NCBI RefSeq assembly: GCF_002949795.1
Contig: NZ_CP026692.1
Location: 4,696,545 to 4,760,544, forward strand
Source: Nostoc sp. 'Lobaria pulmonaria (5183) cyanobiont'
GTDB taxonomy: Bacteria > Cyanobacteriota > Cyanobacteriia > Cyanobacteriales > Nostocaceae
Length of the DNA: 64,000 nt
Reading direction: 5' to 3'
This document shows, one piece after another, positions 17,551 through 26,839 of this stretch. A program made the position numbers and the translations under genes. Every line of letters starts with the position of its first letter. Position 1 is the first letter of the stretch. The notes below the pieces were generated by a model. That model was not told where the DNA came from. It worked only from the letters and a program-made list of their open reading frames with translations, and searched no databases.

Positions 17551-17702
17551 GCTTTTTTGGTTTAGTATTTTGGATTTTGGACTAGAAATTGCGGCGTTGC
17601 ATAAATGCGGGATGAATTGGCGATTGAAACCATTGGTAATTCGTTATAAATTGTGCGAAATCATCCCCTAATTCAGCAAGTCCGAAATTGCTAATAGCTA
17701 AT

Positions 17703-17978
17703 TTACTTGCGTGTCAGCCTTGCGATTTGGTCGTCGTAACTGCTATTTGCCCAACGTACATAGATAAAAATTAATATCCATGCTGAGACAATTACTAGCG
17801 CTCCCAGTAAAATTCCCAAGCTGAGGCCAGGAATTACTAATGATCCCAGCAGAGGCTTATTGAACGCGATTAATAAGATAAAGCCAAAGTAAATAAACAT
17901 CATGGCTCCACTGAGAATCAGGGATATCCGCCAACGTTCAGCCGCGAGAGCCTGGAGAGCCTTTGTGCGATCGTTCAT
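17703..17978 (-). CDS. DUF485 membrane protein (YjcH-like), symporter partner
   Basis: The product is 91 residues with two membrane segments (about 18-40 and 50-75), preceded by the family opening LQALAAERWRISLILSGAMM. DUF485 proteins are almost always encoded next to ActP-like symporters, as here, and are thought to assist them. A 150-bp gap separates the two genes, which run in the same direction. Confidence 0.85.
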   Translation of the reverse strand: MNDRTKALQALAAERWRISLILSGAMMFIYFGFILLIAFNKPLLGSLVIPGLSLGILLGALVIVSAWILIFIYVRWANSSYDDQIARLTRK

Positions 17979-18506
17979 GTCTTCCTTTAAGTTGAGAAGA
18001 TTAGGTCAGATTGTCTCATTGAAGCTGATTTCTGCGTAATTTTCTTAAAGATTGTTAGTAAATCTATTGCTGTATTAGGTAATAAAATTAACTTTGCAAA
18101 GTGATCTATCAAAATAACAAGACAATAGCGACTCTATTTTGAGTCAGAGAAACATAAAACTATAGATGCAGTTAGACACAAATAAAGCCGAGCTATTCAG
18201 CGATTTATAATTTTTTTGAACAAAGGTAATTTTTTATACAACTGCATTCGAGATTAACTCAGACATTAATCTTTTATATACTAAAACATAAAATAAATAC
18301 GTAGTTACTACCAGGCTTTAAAATCCTTAAAGTGTTATGAAATTTTCTTTTAAGCTATTAAATCAACTGAAATTAATAAAAGTAGTAAATTTTAATTTAT
18401 AAAATATACCAAAAATCACTGTAGGGTTTTACGTAAATACTTTAGTATTATTTATGTCATAGCCTTGTTAATACACAGGTGGGGCATTACCAAAATTTAG
18501 TAAAGT
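17979..18506. other. AT-rich divergent intergenic region
   Basis: No gene is seen in this 530-bp region, which separates the symporter operon (minus) from the M50 protease gene (plus). It presumably holds both promoters. No confident operator or -10/-35 pair could be assigned. Confidence 0.4.
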
Positions 18507-19115
18507 ATGTTTATCGAAACACTCATCACAGAGCCGATTCATTTTTTTAGAATCGTTGTAATCGTCATATTTTCCATCACTTTGCATGAACTTGCTCACG
18601 GCTTGGCTGCGATGAGTCAGGGAGATAACACTCCACAACAAACTGGTCATCTGACGCTGAATCCTGTAGTTCACATGGGCAAAGAATCAATCATCTTTCT
18701 CTGTCTCATGGGTATAGCTTGGGGACAAATGCCCGTCAACCCATCTAAGTTTCGTTCTGGGAAGCTAGGCAATATTTTGGTATCAGCAGCAGGGCCATTG
18801 TCCAATCTGGCTTTAGGAATTCTATTTATTATGCTGCTCAAACTTTTCTTTAACCCTAATCTTTCAGGACTCTTGAGTGTCGAATTTCTTTATCTAGCGG
18901 CTCGGATTAATTTGACATTATTTTTGTTTAATCTCTTGCCAATTCCACCACTCGATGGATTTCATATTTTCAGTGAAATTTTTCCTCAACTAAAGCCACT
19001 GCAATATAACCAATTTGGACTCTTTGCGATGATGCTTCTATTTATAATTCCGGGTTTTGGGATAGGAATTAGTCGCATTGCTGATTTGTTTATCCGTTCA
19101 GGATTGGCGATGTAA
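18507..19115 (+). CDS. Site-2 protease family (M50) membrane metalloprotease
   Basis: The product is 202 residues with about five membrane segments. The zinc motif HELAH is at 27-31 in the first helix. The third ligand region, NLLPIPPLDGFHIF, has D150, as in S2P-type rhomboid-unrelated proteases that cut membrane proteins within the bilayer. It is a minimal version with no PDZ or CBS domain. The gene is followed 37 bases later by a small membrane protein gene in the same direction. The substrate is unknown. Confidence 0.87.
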   Translation: MFIETLITEPIHFFRIVVIVIFSITLHELAHGLAAMSQGDNTPQQTGHLTLNPVVHMGKESIIFLCLMGIAWGQMPVNPSKFRSGKLGNILVSAAGPLSNLALGILFIMLLKLFFNPNLSGLLSVEFLYLAARINLTLFLFNLLPIPPLDGFHIFSEIFPQLKPLQYNQFGLFAMMLLFIIPGFGIGISRIADLFIRSGLAM

Positions 19116-19152
19116 ACAGCAACTTTTTAGGTAAATCAAAAGGAAAATTTGA

Positions 19153-19677
19153 ATGAAAATCAAGAAAAAATTTGTAGTTGCTGCTACTAGCGTTACCTTG
19201 AGCATTGCTGCTGTACTTCTTCCATCTGAAGAATCAATGGCGAGTATATTACCTGTAGATCAATATAATCATTCTGTAAGTAACCATTTAGTCAAATCTC
19301 CCCACGAAATAAGTCAACAATTAATGGTTGTACAACCAGGGCTATTTAACTCTTTGTTAGGGGATTTAAGAATTGAAAAATTTAATTTAGTACCCTGTTT
19401 TAATCAAGAGCGATCGCCATTTACATCTTCCATTGAATTATTGATGAGATTATTGATTATTGGAAGCTTTGGTTCTGTAGGAATGGTAGGTTATACTTCC
19501 TTTGTGGAACGCTATTTTCAAATCATTAATAAAGATTTAAAAATAATTTACTACAGTATTTTATTGCTACTATCTTTACAGATTATAGGTAATTTTATTG
19601 TTTTAATGTCTTCACCCACAAGTTCAATTGCTTCTGCAATTCATCCAAGCTCTAGCTGTATTTTAGGGAAACCATAA
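19153..19677 (+). CDS. Hypothetical exported/membrane protein
   Basis: The product is 174 residues and not recognised. It has a signal peptide (KIKKKFVVAATSVTLSIAA) and two further hydrophobic segments near residues 92-112 and 125-148, with a short hydrophilic loop between. One HIP1 site lies in the coding sequence. The start has a purine-rich AAAAGGAAAATTTGA leader. Its closeness to the M50 protease gene suggests co-transcription and perhaps a substrate or partner relation, but this is only positional. Confidence 0.6.
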   Translation: MKIKKKFVVAATSVTLSIAAVLLPSEESMASILPVDQYNHSVSNHLVKSPHEISQQLMVVQPGLFNSLLGDLRIEKFNLVPCFNQERSPFTSSIELLMRLLIIGSFGSVGMVGYTSFVERYFQIINKDLKIIYYSILLLLSLQIIGNFIVLMSSPTSSIASAIHPSSSCILGKP

Positions 19678-19691
19678 GCTATTAATCATAG

Positions 19692-19721
19692 GGTGCGTTA
19701 GACAGAACGTCGTAACGCACC
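19692..19721. terminator. Hairpin between convergent genes
   Basis: GGTGCGTTA and TAACGCACC form a perfect 9-bp stem with a 12-base loop, between the small membrane protein and the unknown minus-strand gene. The text is also a common intergenic repeat, so it may serve as a terminator by default. Confidence 0.5.
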
Positions 19722-19797
19722 ACAACAGTTCAAGCTGGTGTAGTACTCTCCCCTTTAACACACCCTAAAAAATTGGAAATTAGAATTACTATGCAAT

Positions 19798-21189
19798 CTA
19801 ATTGTCTACACCTACAGAAATAAGTTTGCTGTAGTATTCAGTTTTTGCATAGATACTGAGAATACTATCACCAACTGCAAAAAAAGTACCTTCATGCTCA
19901 TTTTTAGAAAATTGCAAACTTGGATATTTAGCAGCAGCTTCGTCAGCAGTCATGGCTTTTGCTTCCATTTGTTCTGGCAATAGTCCAGTAGAACCAATGT
20001 AAAATACTAAGGGAGATATCTTGTCTTGGTAGATATTTTCTGCATATTCTTCTAACTTTTTATTTGCCACCGTTAAAGCTGCAACTATTTCTTCTTTGTC
20101 TATCTGCTTACCAGTTTGTTTATCTTGCAACAACTGCCCTAAACTATCAGCACCAACTTTCTTAAGAATACCTCCAATAATGCCATTTTGCTCAAGCCCA
20201 AGAAAATCATCAAAAATTGGTTTCATCAATTCGTCAACTTTTGTAATCTTGGTACGTGATGATAGTAACCTGTGCCTAACAGTGAGATTCTCATGAAATA
20301 CCATATCAAAACTCGGCTTCATGATAATTTCTCCAGTTTCTTTGTTATAAAGGCGAAACATTCTATTGAGAAACTTGTTAGCAGAAGGAAACTTACTCAG
20401 GTTCAGAATATCTTGACTGCCAATATCGATTTTATAGCTCAATTTTGAGTCAATAGTACCATCGACTAAAGCTTGGTTGATATCAGTGTATTCGTTGGTT
20501 GTAGGAAAGTTGATGTAAATATTTTTAGACAGATAGTGCTTTTTAAACTCATCTAACTGCGTCTCTATAAATACATCTGACTCCTTTTTCAAGTGAGCGC
20601 AAATAATACTAGTCAGTACTTTAATTTCTGCTAGTTCATTGAATAGTCCATCAATCCTGCTGTAATAACTATTAGCAGCTACAAGCGGCAAGTTATCTAA
20701 CTGAATCGTATGTTCAGCCCGGAAGTCAAATTCTTCTGCATTCAGTATGCCTTTTTCTTTGAGTAAGTCAAAGACTTTTTTACTGCTAATTTTGACTTGT
20801 AATGCATTTATGTTGATTTTGCCGTCACTTACAATTGTGTAATTATTAAAGGTGTTGAGGTCATTTACTAATAACCCTGCTACTTCAATCGTGGGAGTTT
20901 GGTCTTCAAATTTAGCAAGTTTAACTCTACGTTTGACAAGCATATTGATAGTAGCAGTATTGCGGTTAAACTGAAACTCGCCCATACCAACATAGTCAGC
21001 ATCATCTATATATTCTGTTATCAACCAAGGTTGGAGCAGTTCTCCATTTTCGTTTCTAACACCTCTAATACGTTTAATACCTGTTCTTTGATAATGTTCT
21101 TGTAGGTGCTTAATATTGATGATAAGATGATTACGGTATTGTGCAAAAATTTGGATTAGTTCTACTAGAGAAATTTGATTCTTTGTCAT
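19798..21189 (-). CDS. Unrecognised 463-residue cytosolic protein
   Basis: No known domain was recognised. The protein is soluble and rich in charged and polar residues, with no signal or membrane segment. Readable landmarks are LITEYIDDADYVGMGEFQFN near the N-terminus, an alternating central region, and a helical C-terminal third ending in YYSKLISVGVDN. An in-frame ATG lies at 21204, but the next one, at 21189, is preceded by GGAAGGTGG five bases away and is chosen as the start. HIP1 sites are absent and base composition is AT-leaning compared with its neighbours, which fits an acquired gene but does not prove it. Confidence 0.65.
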   Translation of the reverse strand: MTKNQISLVELIQIFAQYRNHLIINIKHLQEHYQRTGIKRIRGVRNENGELLQPWLITEYIDDADYVGMGEFQFNRNTATINMLVKRRVKLAKFEDQTPTIEVAGLLVNDLNTFNNYTIVSDGKININALQVKISSKKVFDLLKEKGILNAEEFDFRAEHTIQLDNLPLVAANSYYSRIDGLFNELAEIKVLTSIICAHLKKESDVFIETQLDEFKKHYLSKNIYINFPTTNEYTDINQALVDGTIDSKLSYKIDIGSQDILNLSKFPSANKFLNRMFRLYNKETGEIIMKPSFDMVFHENLTVRHRLLSSRTKITKVDELMKPIFDDFLGLEQNGIIGGILKKVGADSLGQLLQDKQTGKQIDKEEIVAALTVANKKLEEYAENIYQDKISPLVFYIGSTGLLPEQMEAKAMTADEAAAKYPSLQFSKNEHEGTFFAVGDSILSIYAKTEYYSKLISVGVDN

Positions 21190-21600
21190 ATTGCCACCTT
21201 CCATTTAAAGGTCAAGAATCTTTTCAAATCACTGTTACTGAAATCTATTACTTTGACAAAATAATCTGTTACAACCGTATAAAGTTGAAAAGTAAATAGA
21301 CAATAATTTGTTTACGAAACTTTGTACACAGTTTCGTAAATTCATGGATAATCAAGGGTTTAAGTTTAAACGCATAGGCGCTTTGCCTTCCGGTAGGGTA
21401 GGAGCGCAAAGTTTGGCTACGAACTTAGGCAAAGCTATATTTTGCGTTGCATACTTACCGGATATTCATACTTTGTAGTACGATTGTATCATACAAATGC
21501 CCAGTTGTGTAGGCATCGCTTGATATATCTGTTCCTAATCGGCTGAAATATCCAATTCAGAGGAACAGCAAGCAACCAGTACGTTATTTTTTTCGCACAT
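21190..21600. repeat. Intergenic region with dispersed repeat
   Basis: No gene. Around 21370-21440 lies a repeat of the form GGCGCTTTGCCTTCCGGTAG, with GAGCGCAAAG and AGGCAAAGC partly complementary to it, a Nostoc-type structured intergenic element. Confidence 0.45.
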
Positions 21601-23271
21601 TTAGGCTCCGGGTTTGAAATAATCGAAGAGGCGATCGCCTGAATCTGCACGAATTAATGCTACAACTACATCTGGTAAGGTGGCTAAACTAGGGTAAACG
21701 AAATAACGCGGTTCCCAACGAGGACGGAATTTGTCTTTGTAGGCGTGCAGTCCCTTGAAGTTGTAAAAGCGATTCAAATGGTCGTAAAGATAGTGCAATA
21801 CTTTTTCCAAGCGGCGCGATTCGGGGTTGTCTCCAACTCCAGCAAGGGCAGAAAGACCAAAATTAAAGCTGTCGTAACCACCCTCTTTAAAATGCTGGAG
21901 TAGGGAAATAAATAGAAAGTCCATTGTGCCATTTTCAAGAGATGAGCGATGTCGCATCATGTCAATAGTCGCTTCGTTAAGTTGGTACTCCCGGATAATG
22001 TTGGCAAAGGCGCTAATCTGACCTTCTGGATTATGCACCACAGCAATCTCGCACTCTCGCAGGTAAGCTTCGTCAAACCAACCCAAAGAAAATTGTTTTT
22101 CTGAACCTTGTACCATTTTTAGCCATTCATCACTTACAGGTTTGAGCCGATGCAATAAATCATTGGTGATGGGTGGTTGGTAAAAGTCGATTTGGTATCC
22201 TAGCTTAGTTAAACGACTGATTGATGGTCTAAAGTTTTTACCGGCTTTACCTTGTAATGTAAAACTTTTCAGGTCAACGATCGCTTCCTCTCCAATCTTG
22301 AGTACCTTATACCCTAACGATTTGTAAAGCTCAACATCATCAGGCATAGTTTGGTAAAAGCCAGGATACCAGTCATTACGCTGGCAAAACTGCTGGAAAG
22401 CAATAATTGCCTCTTTGCGGTCTTCAATCGGGCCGATGGGATCTCCCAAGGCGATCGCGCCCCGTCCTTTGGGGACATAAGCAATTACACTATTACCCGA
22501 AGGACTGAAATAATAACTTTTATCATTTAAGAGTGTCAGCGCTGCTAAAGAAGAACATCCATATTGCTCGACAATTTCTTTAGCTCTTTGTTGCTCATTT
22601 GTAGTTGCGAGACTCCGCCAAAACACAGGTTGCAACAGCATTACCATTGCATAAGTAATAGTACCTGCGGCAATAATATAGATAGAATTAGCAAAAAATT
22701 CTCCAAATCGACTCTTTGGTTGCAGTCCCCAATTATCCTCAGTGAAGAACATCGCCAAAGTCTGAACTATCGCTTCCCGCCAATTAAAATTCTCTGAAAA
22801 TTTGCCATCTAACAAGTAAAATCCAATAGTTCCGTATGCCAGGGTAAATAATAAAGCGCCTATCAGTACTCTAACTCCCCGTGCGATGGAAGGACGGTCT
22901 GATTGCGCCGTGAAAAAATGGCGCATCAAGATTAATTGGACTAGTAAAACTCCAGAGAGGAGACTTTCTTCATAGTCCAGTCCCTTCAGCAAGTGGCTGC
23001 AAATAGAAATTACTAGTAAAGCAATTGTCAGTAACCAGGCTATTCTTTTTCGGCGTAATAAATTAGTAGCAAGTGTTAATAAAATAAATCCAGTCAATGC
23101 TGCAAATATATGACCACTGGCACGAATTTCAAATGGTAAAAATTCTTTCAGCCAGTGAGTCCGCCCATACAGATTAGGTGTCACTGCTGATAATAAATTT
23201 ACTACTCCGACTAAACCTGTTAGGAAAACCGCACTCCAAAGTCCAATCCGATTTTTTAAATTATTTGTCAT
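21601..23271 (-). CDS. DUF2156 / MprF-type aminoacyl-phosphatidylglycerol transferase domain protein
   Basis: The product is 556 residues. The N-terminal half has about six membrane helices (residues 10-215). The C-terminal half is a DUF2156 (MprF synthase, GNAT-like) domain, with SGNSVIAYVPKGRGAIALGD, the DMMRHRSSLENGTMDFLFIS motif and a C-terminal PRWEPRYFVYP block. In MprF this domain transfers lysine or alanine from tRNA to phosphatidylglycerol at the membrane. The flippase portion of MprF is missing here and may be supplied by the gene at 25500-26435. The start codon lies within a 7-bp tandem repeat. Confidence 0.8.
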   Translation of the reverse strand: MTNNLKNRIGLWSAVFLTGLVGVVNLLSAVTPNLYGRTHWLKEFLPFEIRASGHIFAALTGFILLTLATNLLRRKRIAWLLTIALLVISICSHLLKGLDYEESLLSGVLLVQLILMRHFFTAQSDRPSIARGVRVLIGALLFTLAYGTIGFYLLDGKFSENFNWREAIVQTLAMFFTEDNWGLQPKSRFGEFFANSIYIIAAGTITYAMVMLLQPVFWRSLATTNEQQRAKEIVEQYGCSSLAALTLLNDKSYYFSPSGNSVIAYVPKGRGAIALGDPIGPIEDRKEAIIAFQQFCQRNDWYPGFYQTMPDDVELYKSLGYKVLKIGEEAIVDLKSFTLQGKAGKNFRPSISRLTKLGYQIDFYQPPITNDLLHRLKPVSDEWLKMVQGSEKQFSLGWFDEAYLRECEIAVVHNPEGQISAFANIIREYQLNEATIDMMRHRSSLENGTMDFLFISLLQHFKEGGYDSFNFGLSALAGVGDNPESRRLEKVLHYLYDHLNRFYNFKGLHAYKDKFRPRWEPRYFVYPSLATLPDVVVALIRADSGDRLFDYFKPGA

Positions 23272-23303
23272 TTGTCATTTGTCATTTGTCATTTGTCATT
23301 TGT
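23263..23303. repeat. Seven-base tandem repeat ATTTGTC
   Basis: Five full units and one partial unit of ATTTGTC run through the start codon and leader of the DUF2156 gene. This is a short tandemly repeated repetitive (STRR-like) sequence common in heterocystous cyanobacteria. Confidence 0.9.
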
Positions 23304-23319
23304 TTTGGAGTTAAAACTC

Positions 23320-24228
23320 TTAACTCCTAACTCCTAACTTTTGAAATTGTTTTCCGACATAGGATAGTGAATCTTTTAGATGTTTGTGAAAGTAGTTCCA
23401 GCCAATATCTGCACCAGACAAACCATGACCTCCAGGAAATGCATAAAATACGTGAGCAATGCCTAATTTATTTAAGGTTTCGTTGAAAACTTTGGTAGAA
23501 GCTAGCAAATTAGTATCGTTCACACCCGCATCTAGATAAATACGCAATCGCTTCCTATCTTTAACTGGTAGCTGTTGCACAATTTGTTGAGGACTATTTT
23601 GTGAGCCGCTGTCATCAGTAAAGTAACCGCTATGGCTAAACAAAATCTGGAAGTTGTTGAGATAGCGTAATCCAATATTAAATGCCCCCCATCCTCCAGA
23701 AGATAGACCTCCTAGCGCCCAAAATTGGGGTTTTTCCAAAGTGCGATAGCGCGATTTGACAACTTGTACTAATTCTGAACCAATCAAAGTCCCTACTTTG
23801 CCATTCGGCCCATCAAAATAATCGGGGTCGTATAAAGGACTAGAACCGCGATTATCATTACCATCAGGTGTAATCACAATCGATGGCGGTAATTTTCCAC
23901 TTTGATAAAGTTCATGCAATACGTCTAAAAGTGCGTATTTATTAGCGTAAGCACGAGCGTCATCATGACCTCCGTGTAGTAAGAATATCACAGGGTAGCG
24001 CTTTTGCGGATTTTTGCTATAACTAGGGGGCAAAATCACGCCGTACTTACGGACTGCACCCATTGCTTGGGAGTTAAAGGTTGCTAATTGAAACTTTAGC
24101 CCAGTATTTGCCTCTTTTTTGGGTGGGTCTAGTTGTGGCGCACCTAAGATGAATACATAATAATAACCAGCGCTAGTAAGGAGTGCGATCGCTCCTACCA
24201 AGCTAATTAACAATTTATTAATCTTCAT
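23320..24228 (-). CDS. Exported alpha/beta-hydrolase esterase, copy 1
   Basis: The product is 302 residues. One N-terminal hydrophobic segment (INKLLISLVGAIALLTSAGY) acts as a signal or anchor. It has the esterase D / antigen 85-like alpha/beta-hydrolase core: RYPVIFLLHGGHDD for the oxyanion region, GGLSSGGWGAFNIG for the nucleophile elbow (serine in GLSSGG), and a late GGHGLSG histidine. It is paralogous to the next gene upstream; GSSPLYDPDYFDGPNGKVGT is shared closely. The substrate may be a lipid or acyl ester, given the MprF-like genes on both sides. Confidence 0.82.
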   Translation of the reverse strand: MKINKLLISLVGAIALLTSAGYYYVFILGAPQLDPPKKEANTGLKFQLATFNSQAMGAVRKYGVILPPSYSKNPQKRYPVIFLLHGGHDDARAYANKYALLDVLHELYQSGKLPPSIVITPDGNDNRGSSPLYDPDYFDGPNGKVGTLIGSELVQVVKSRYRTLEKPQFWALGGLSSGGWGAFNIGLRYLNNFQILFSHSGYFTDDSGSQNSPQQIVQQLPVKDRKRLRIYLDAGVNDTNLLASTKVFNETLNKLGIAHVFYAFPGGHGLSGADIGWNYFHKHLKDSLSYVGKQFQKLGVRS

Positions 24229-24366
24229 ATTCTTTAAATGTAAAAAACATCACCTCCATTAACAACTTAATATAGTTAATTTACTGAAAAATTACCACAG
24301 AGTTTTTTATCTTGACGTTTAAATATAAACGATCTGGCAAAACAGTATTATTTCTAGTGCTAATTG

Positions 24367-25347
24367 CTAATTATTTTGATTATTTTTATGATGATTAATA
24401 CTTAAATTAGCAGGCATATTTGCTGTTTCTGAAGCTCGTCGAAATTGTTCGCCGACAAATGTCAATGAATCGGCTAAATGTTTCCGCCAGTATTGCCAAG
24501 TGTGACTGCCAGGAAACTGGCGAAATGAATTGTAAATTTTCAACTGATTTAGGACTTTACTAAATCGCTCTGCTTCGCCGAGTTCATCAGTATCTGATGT
24601 ACCCGAATCCAGATATATTTTCAGCTTTTTTTGAGCTTGAAAGGGAATGGTTTTAATATAAGATATTGGGCTATTTGCTGGCCCACTTTTATCTTTAAAA
24701 TAGCCACTATGACTAAATAAAATTGAGAAACGATCTACATTGTGTAATCCGACATTGATTGCTCCCCAACCACCAGAAGATAAACCACCTATCGCCCAAA
24801 AATCTGGATTATTTATTGTACGATAACGGCTTTGTACAACTTTTACTAATTCATCGCCTACGGCTGTAGAGACTTTACCGTTAGGGCCATCGATATATTC
24901 GGGATCTTGGTAGGGGCTAGAGCCACGCTTGTCGTTGCCATCTGGTGTAATGATGATGCTGGGTGGCAACTTACCTGTAGTATAAAGTTGTTCTACAGTC
25001 TTGAGAGCTTGTCCTTTATTCTGAATAAACCAACTACTGGGATCACCATGTCCACCGTGGAGGAGAAAGATTACAGGATACCTTTGTTTTGAGTTTTGCT
25101 CATAGCCAGGAGGTAAAGAAACGCCATAAGTGCGACTTGCACCCATTACTTTACTATCGTAGGTTTCAATTTTATAGGTTAGGGGAGTTGCTGAGTTGCT
25201 AGTATTGCGCTGGGTTGGAAGAACAGAAGGCGTTGTTTGTAAATCCTGCTGTTGCGGTGGTTTTGCGACGACACCTTGAGAGAAATTACAGCCAACTAGG
25301 GTTAATACTGAAAATAGCAAGAGAATTTTAGATTGTTTGTAGTTCAT
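24367..25347 (-). CDS. Esterase lipoprotein, copy 2
   Basis: The product is about 326 residues. The start at 25347 gives MNYKQSKILLLFSVLTLVGC, a textbook lipoprotein signal with the lipobox LVGC. An upstream ATG at 25371 would spoil it. A Q/T-rich linker follows, then the hydrolase domain: FLLHGGHGDPSSW, the nucleophile elbow GGLSSGGWGAINVG, and FPGSHTW near the end with the likely catalytic histidine. The two esterases are tandem duplicates that have diverged at their N-termini: one lipid-anchored, one with an uncleaved or ordinary signal. Confidence 0.83.
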   Translation of the reverse strand: MNYKQSKILLLFSVLTLVGCNFSQGVVAKPPQQQDLQTTPSVLPTQRNTSNSATPLTYKIETYDSKVMGASRTYGVSLPPGYEQNSKQRYPVIFLLHGGHGDPSSWFIQNKGQALKTVEQLYTTGKLPPSIIITPDGNDKRGSSPYQDPEYIDGPNGKVSTAVGDELVKVVQSRYRTINNPDFWAIGGLSSGGWGAINVGLHNVDRFSILFSHSGYFKDKSGPANSPISYIKTIPFQAQKKLKIYLDSGTSDTDELGEAERFSKVLNQLKIYNSFRQFPGSHTWQYWRKHLADSLTFVGEQFRRASETANMPANLSINHHKNNQNN

Positions 25348-25499
25348 CTTTGAAGGGCATTGGTTAAACAAGGCATTATTGGATAATTGATGCTTGCCTT
25401 CAAAAGCTTATGCAAATGATATGTCGATACTGTGTCACCAGGATGGAAACTTTGCGACTGGTTGTAAATTAAAAGTCAAGAGTTAGGATAAGTTTCTTC

Positions 25500-26435
25500 A
25501 TGATGCTTAAAAAGCTGCGACTCAATTTTAGTTCTTTGTTTGGCTTGTTACTGCTGGTGCTTTCTCTGTGGGCGATCGCTCACGAATTGCATGAGTATAA
25601 TTATCGTGATATCCTCAATTCTCTAGCTGCTATTCCCAAAAGTCGTTTAAGTTGGGCAATTTGGCTGACAGCTTTGGGCTATCTAGTGATGATTGGGTAC
25701 GATATCTTAGGTTTTAACTACATTAATCGTTCCCTAAGTTGGAATAAGATTGCTTTCACTAACTTTATTAGCTCTGCATTTAGTAATACCATCGGTTTTG
25801 CCTTGCTAACTGGCAGTGCTATCCGTTATCGATTTTATGCTAGTTGGGGAGTGTCAGCAGTTGCGATCGCTCAAGTAATTGCTTTCGCCAATTTTACTTT
25901 TTGGTTGGGGATGTTTGCTGTTGCAGGTTTATTGTTCCTCATCAACCCCTTGAAGATTCCCACTCAATTACATTTACCTTTTGCTACTGTGCGTCCCATT
26001 GGCGTAATTTTTCTACTATTAGTTGCGGCTTATTTACTAGGAAGCATTTTTATTAAACAACCATTAATAATTCGTGGACATGAATTTCGATTTCCTTCTT
26101 TTAACATATCCTTGGCTCAAATAGCAATTTCTAGTTTTGACTGGATTCTGGCGGCAGCAGTTCTTTATGCTTTACTTCCTAGCAATATATCTTTGTCATA
26201 TCTAGACTTTTTGGGCATTTATTTACTAGCGATGTTTGCAGGTGTGGTTAGTAATGTCCCCGGTGGTTTGGGAGTATTTGAAACTATAATTTTGCTGATT
26301 CTTTCCTCAAAAGTTTCGGCGGCGGCAATTTTGGGTTCAATGTTAGCTTATCGGGGAGTCTATTATTTCTTACCTTTGCTAGTAGCAGCAGGCTTACTAG
26401 GACTTTATGAAATTAGATTTAGAGCAGGGAATTAA
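25500..26435 (+). CDS. MprF-flippase-like membrane protein (UPF0104/LPG synthase TM region)
   Basis: The product is 311 residues with about eight membrane helices. The UPF0104 (lysylphosphatidylglycerol synthase transmembrane) signature is seen as FISSAFSNTIGFALLTGSAI with RYRFYASWG, and NVPGGLGVFETIILLILS near the C-terminus. In MprF this region flips aminoacyl-phosphatidylglycerol across the membrane. Here it stands alone, divergent from the esterase genes and the DUF2156 gene. ATG 25500 and ATG 25503 are both possible starts. Confidence 0.82.
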   Translation: MMLKKLRLNFSSLFGLLLLVLSLWAIAHELHEYNYRDILNSLAAIPKSRLSWAIWLTALGYLVMIGYDILGFNYINRSLSWNKIAFTNFISSAFSNTIGFALLTGSAIRYRFYASWGVSAVAIAQVIAFANFTFWLGMFAVAGLLFLINPLKIPTQLHLPFATVRPIGVIFLLLVAAYLLGSIFIKQPLIIRGHEFRFPSFNISLAQIAISSFDWILAAAVLYALLPSNISLSYLDFLGIYLLAMFAGVVSNVPGGLGVFETIILLILSSKVSAAAILGSMLAYRGVYYFLPLLVAAGLLGLYEIRFRAGN

Positions 26436-26839
26436 AAAATAGACCTCTTGCATGAATCAAAAGCCCTCATCCCCCAACCCCTTCTCCCAAAATTGGGAGA
26501 AGGGGAGGCAATTTCAAAGTCCCTCTCCCAAGCTTGGGAGAGGGATTTAGGGTGAGGGCTGTTGATATCAAATTTGTAAAATCAATCACTACTGTTATTT
26601 TTAAATGCGGAATCCTGCGGTGTTATCTTCAGAGGATGTTTTAAAAGTCCTTTCGTCGGTAGCAAAACGTTATCGATCCCCCCAACCCCTCTTCAAAAGG
26701 GGGGCTTTAATTCCGGTTACCCCCTTTTTTAGGGGGATCGATAAGTGCCTAAAATCATAGCCAACTACTTTTCAAACAACCTCTAAGAGACTGTTAAACT
26801 AAGAGCCATAAGTAAAATCTTTTATACTTTGGCAAACTT
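26436..26839. repeat. Intergenic region packed with dispersed hairpin repeats
   Basis: There is no gene in 404 bp. Three inverted repeats are clear: CCCCTTCTCCCAA with its complement at 26477-26505; CCCTCTCCCAAG/CTTGGGAGAGGG at 26521-26544, repeated exactly at 32748-32771; and CCCCCCAACCCCTC...GGGGG with a second CCCCCTTTTTTAGGGGG at 26678-26745. They may act as terminators for the upstream gene. Confidence 0.75.
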
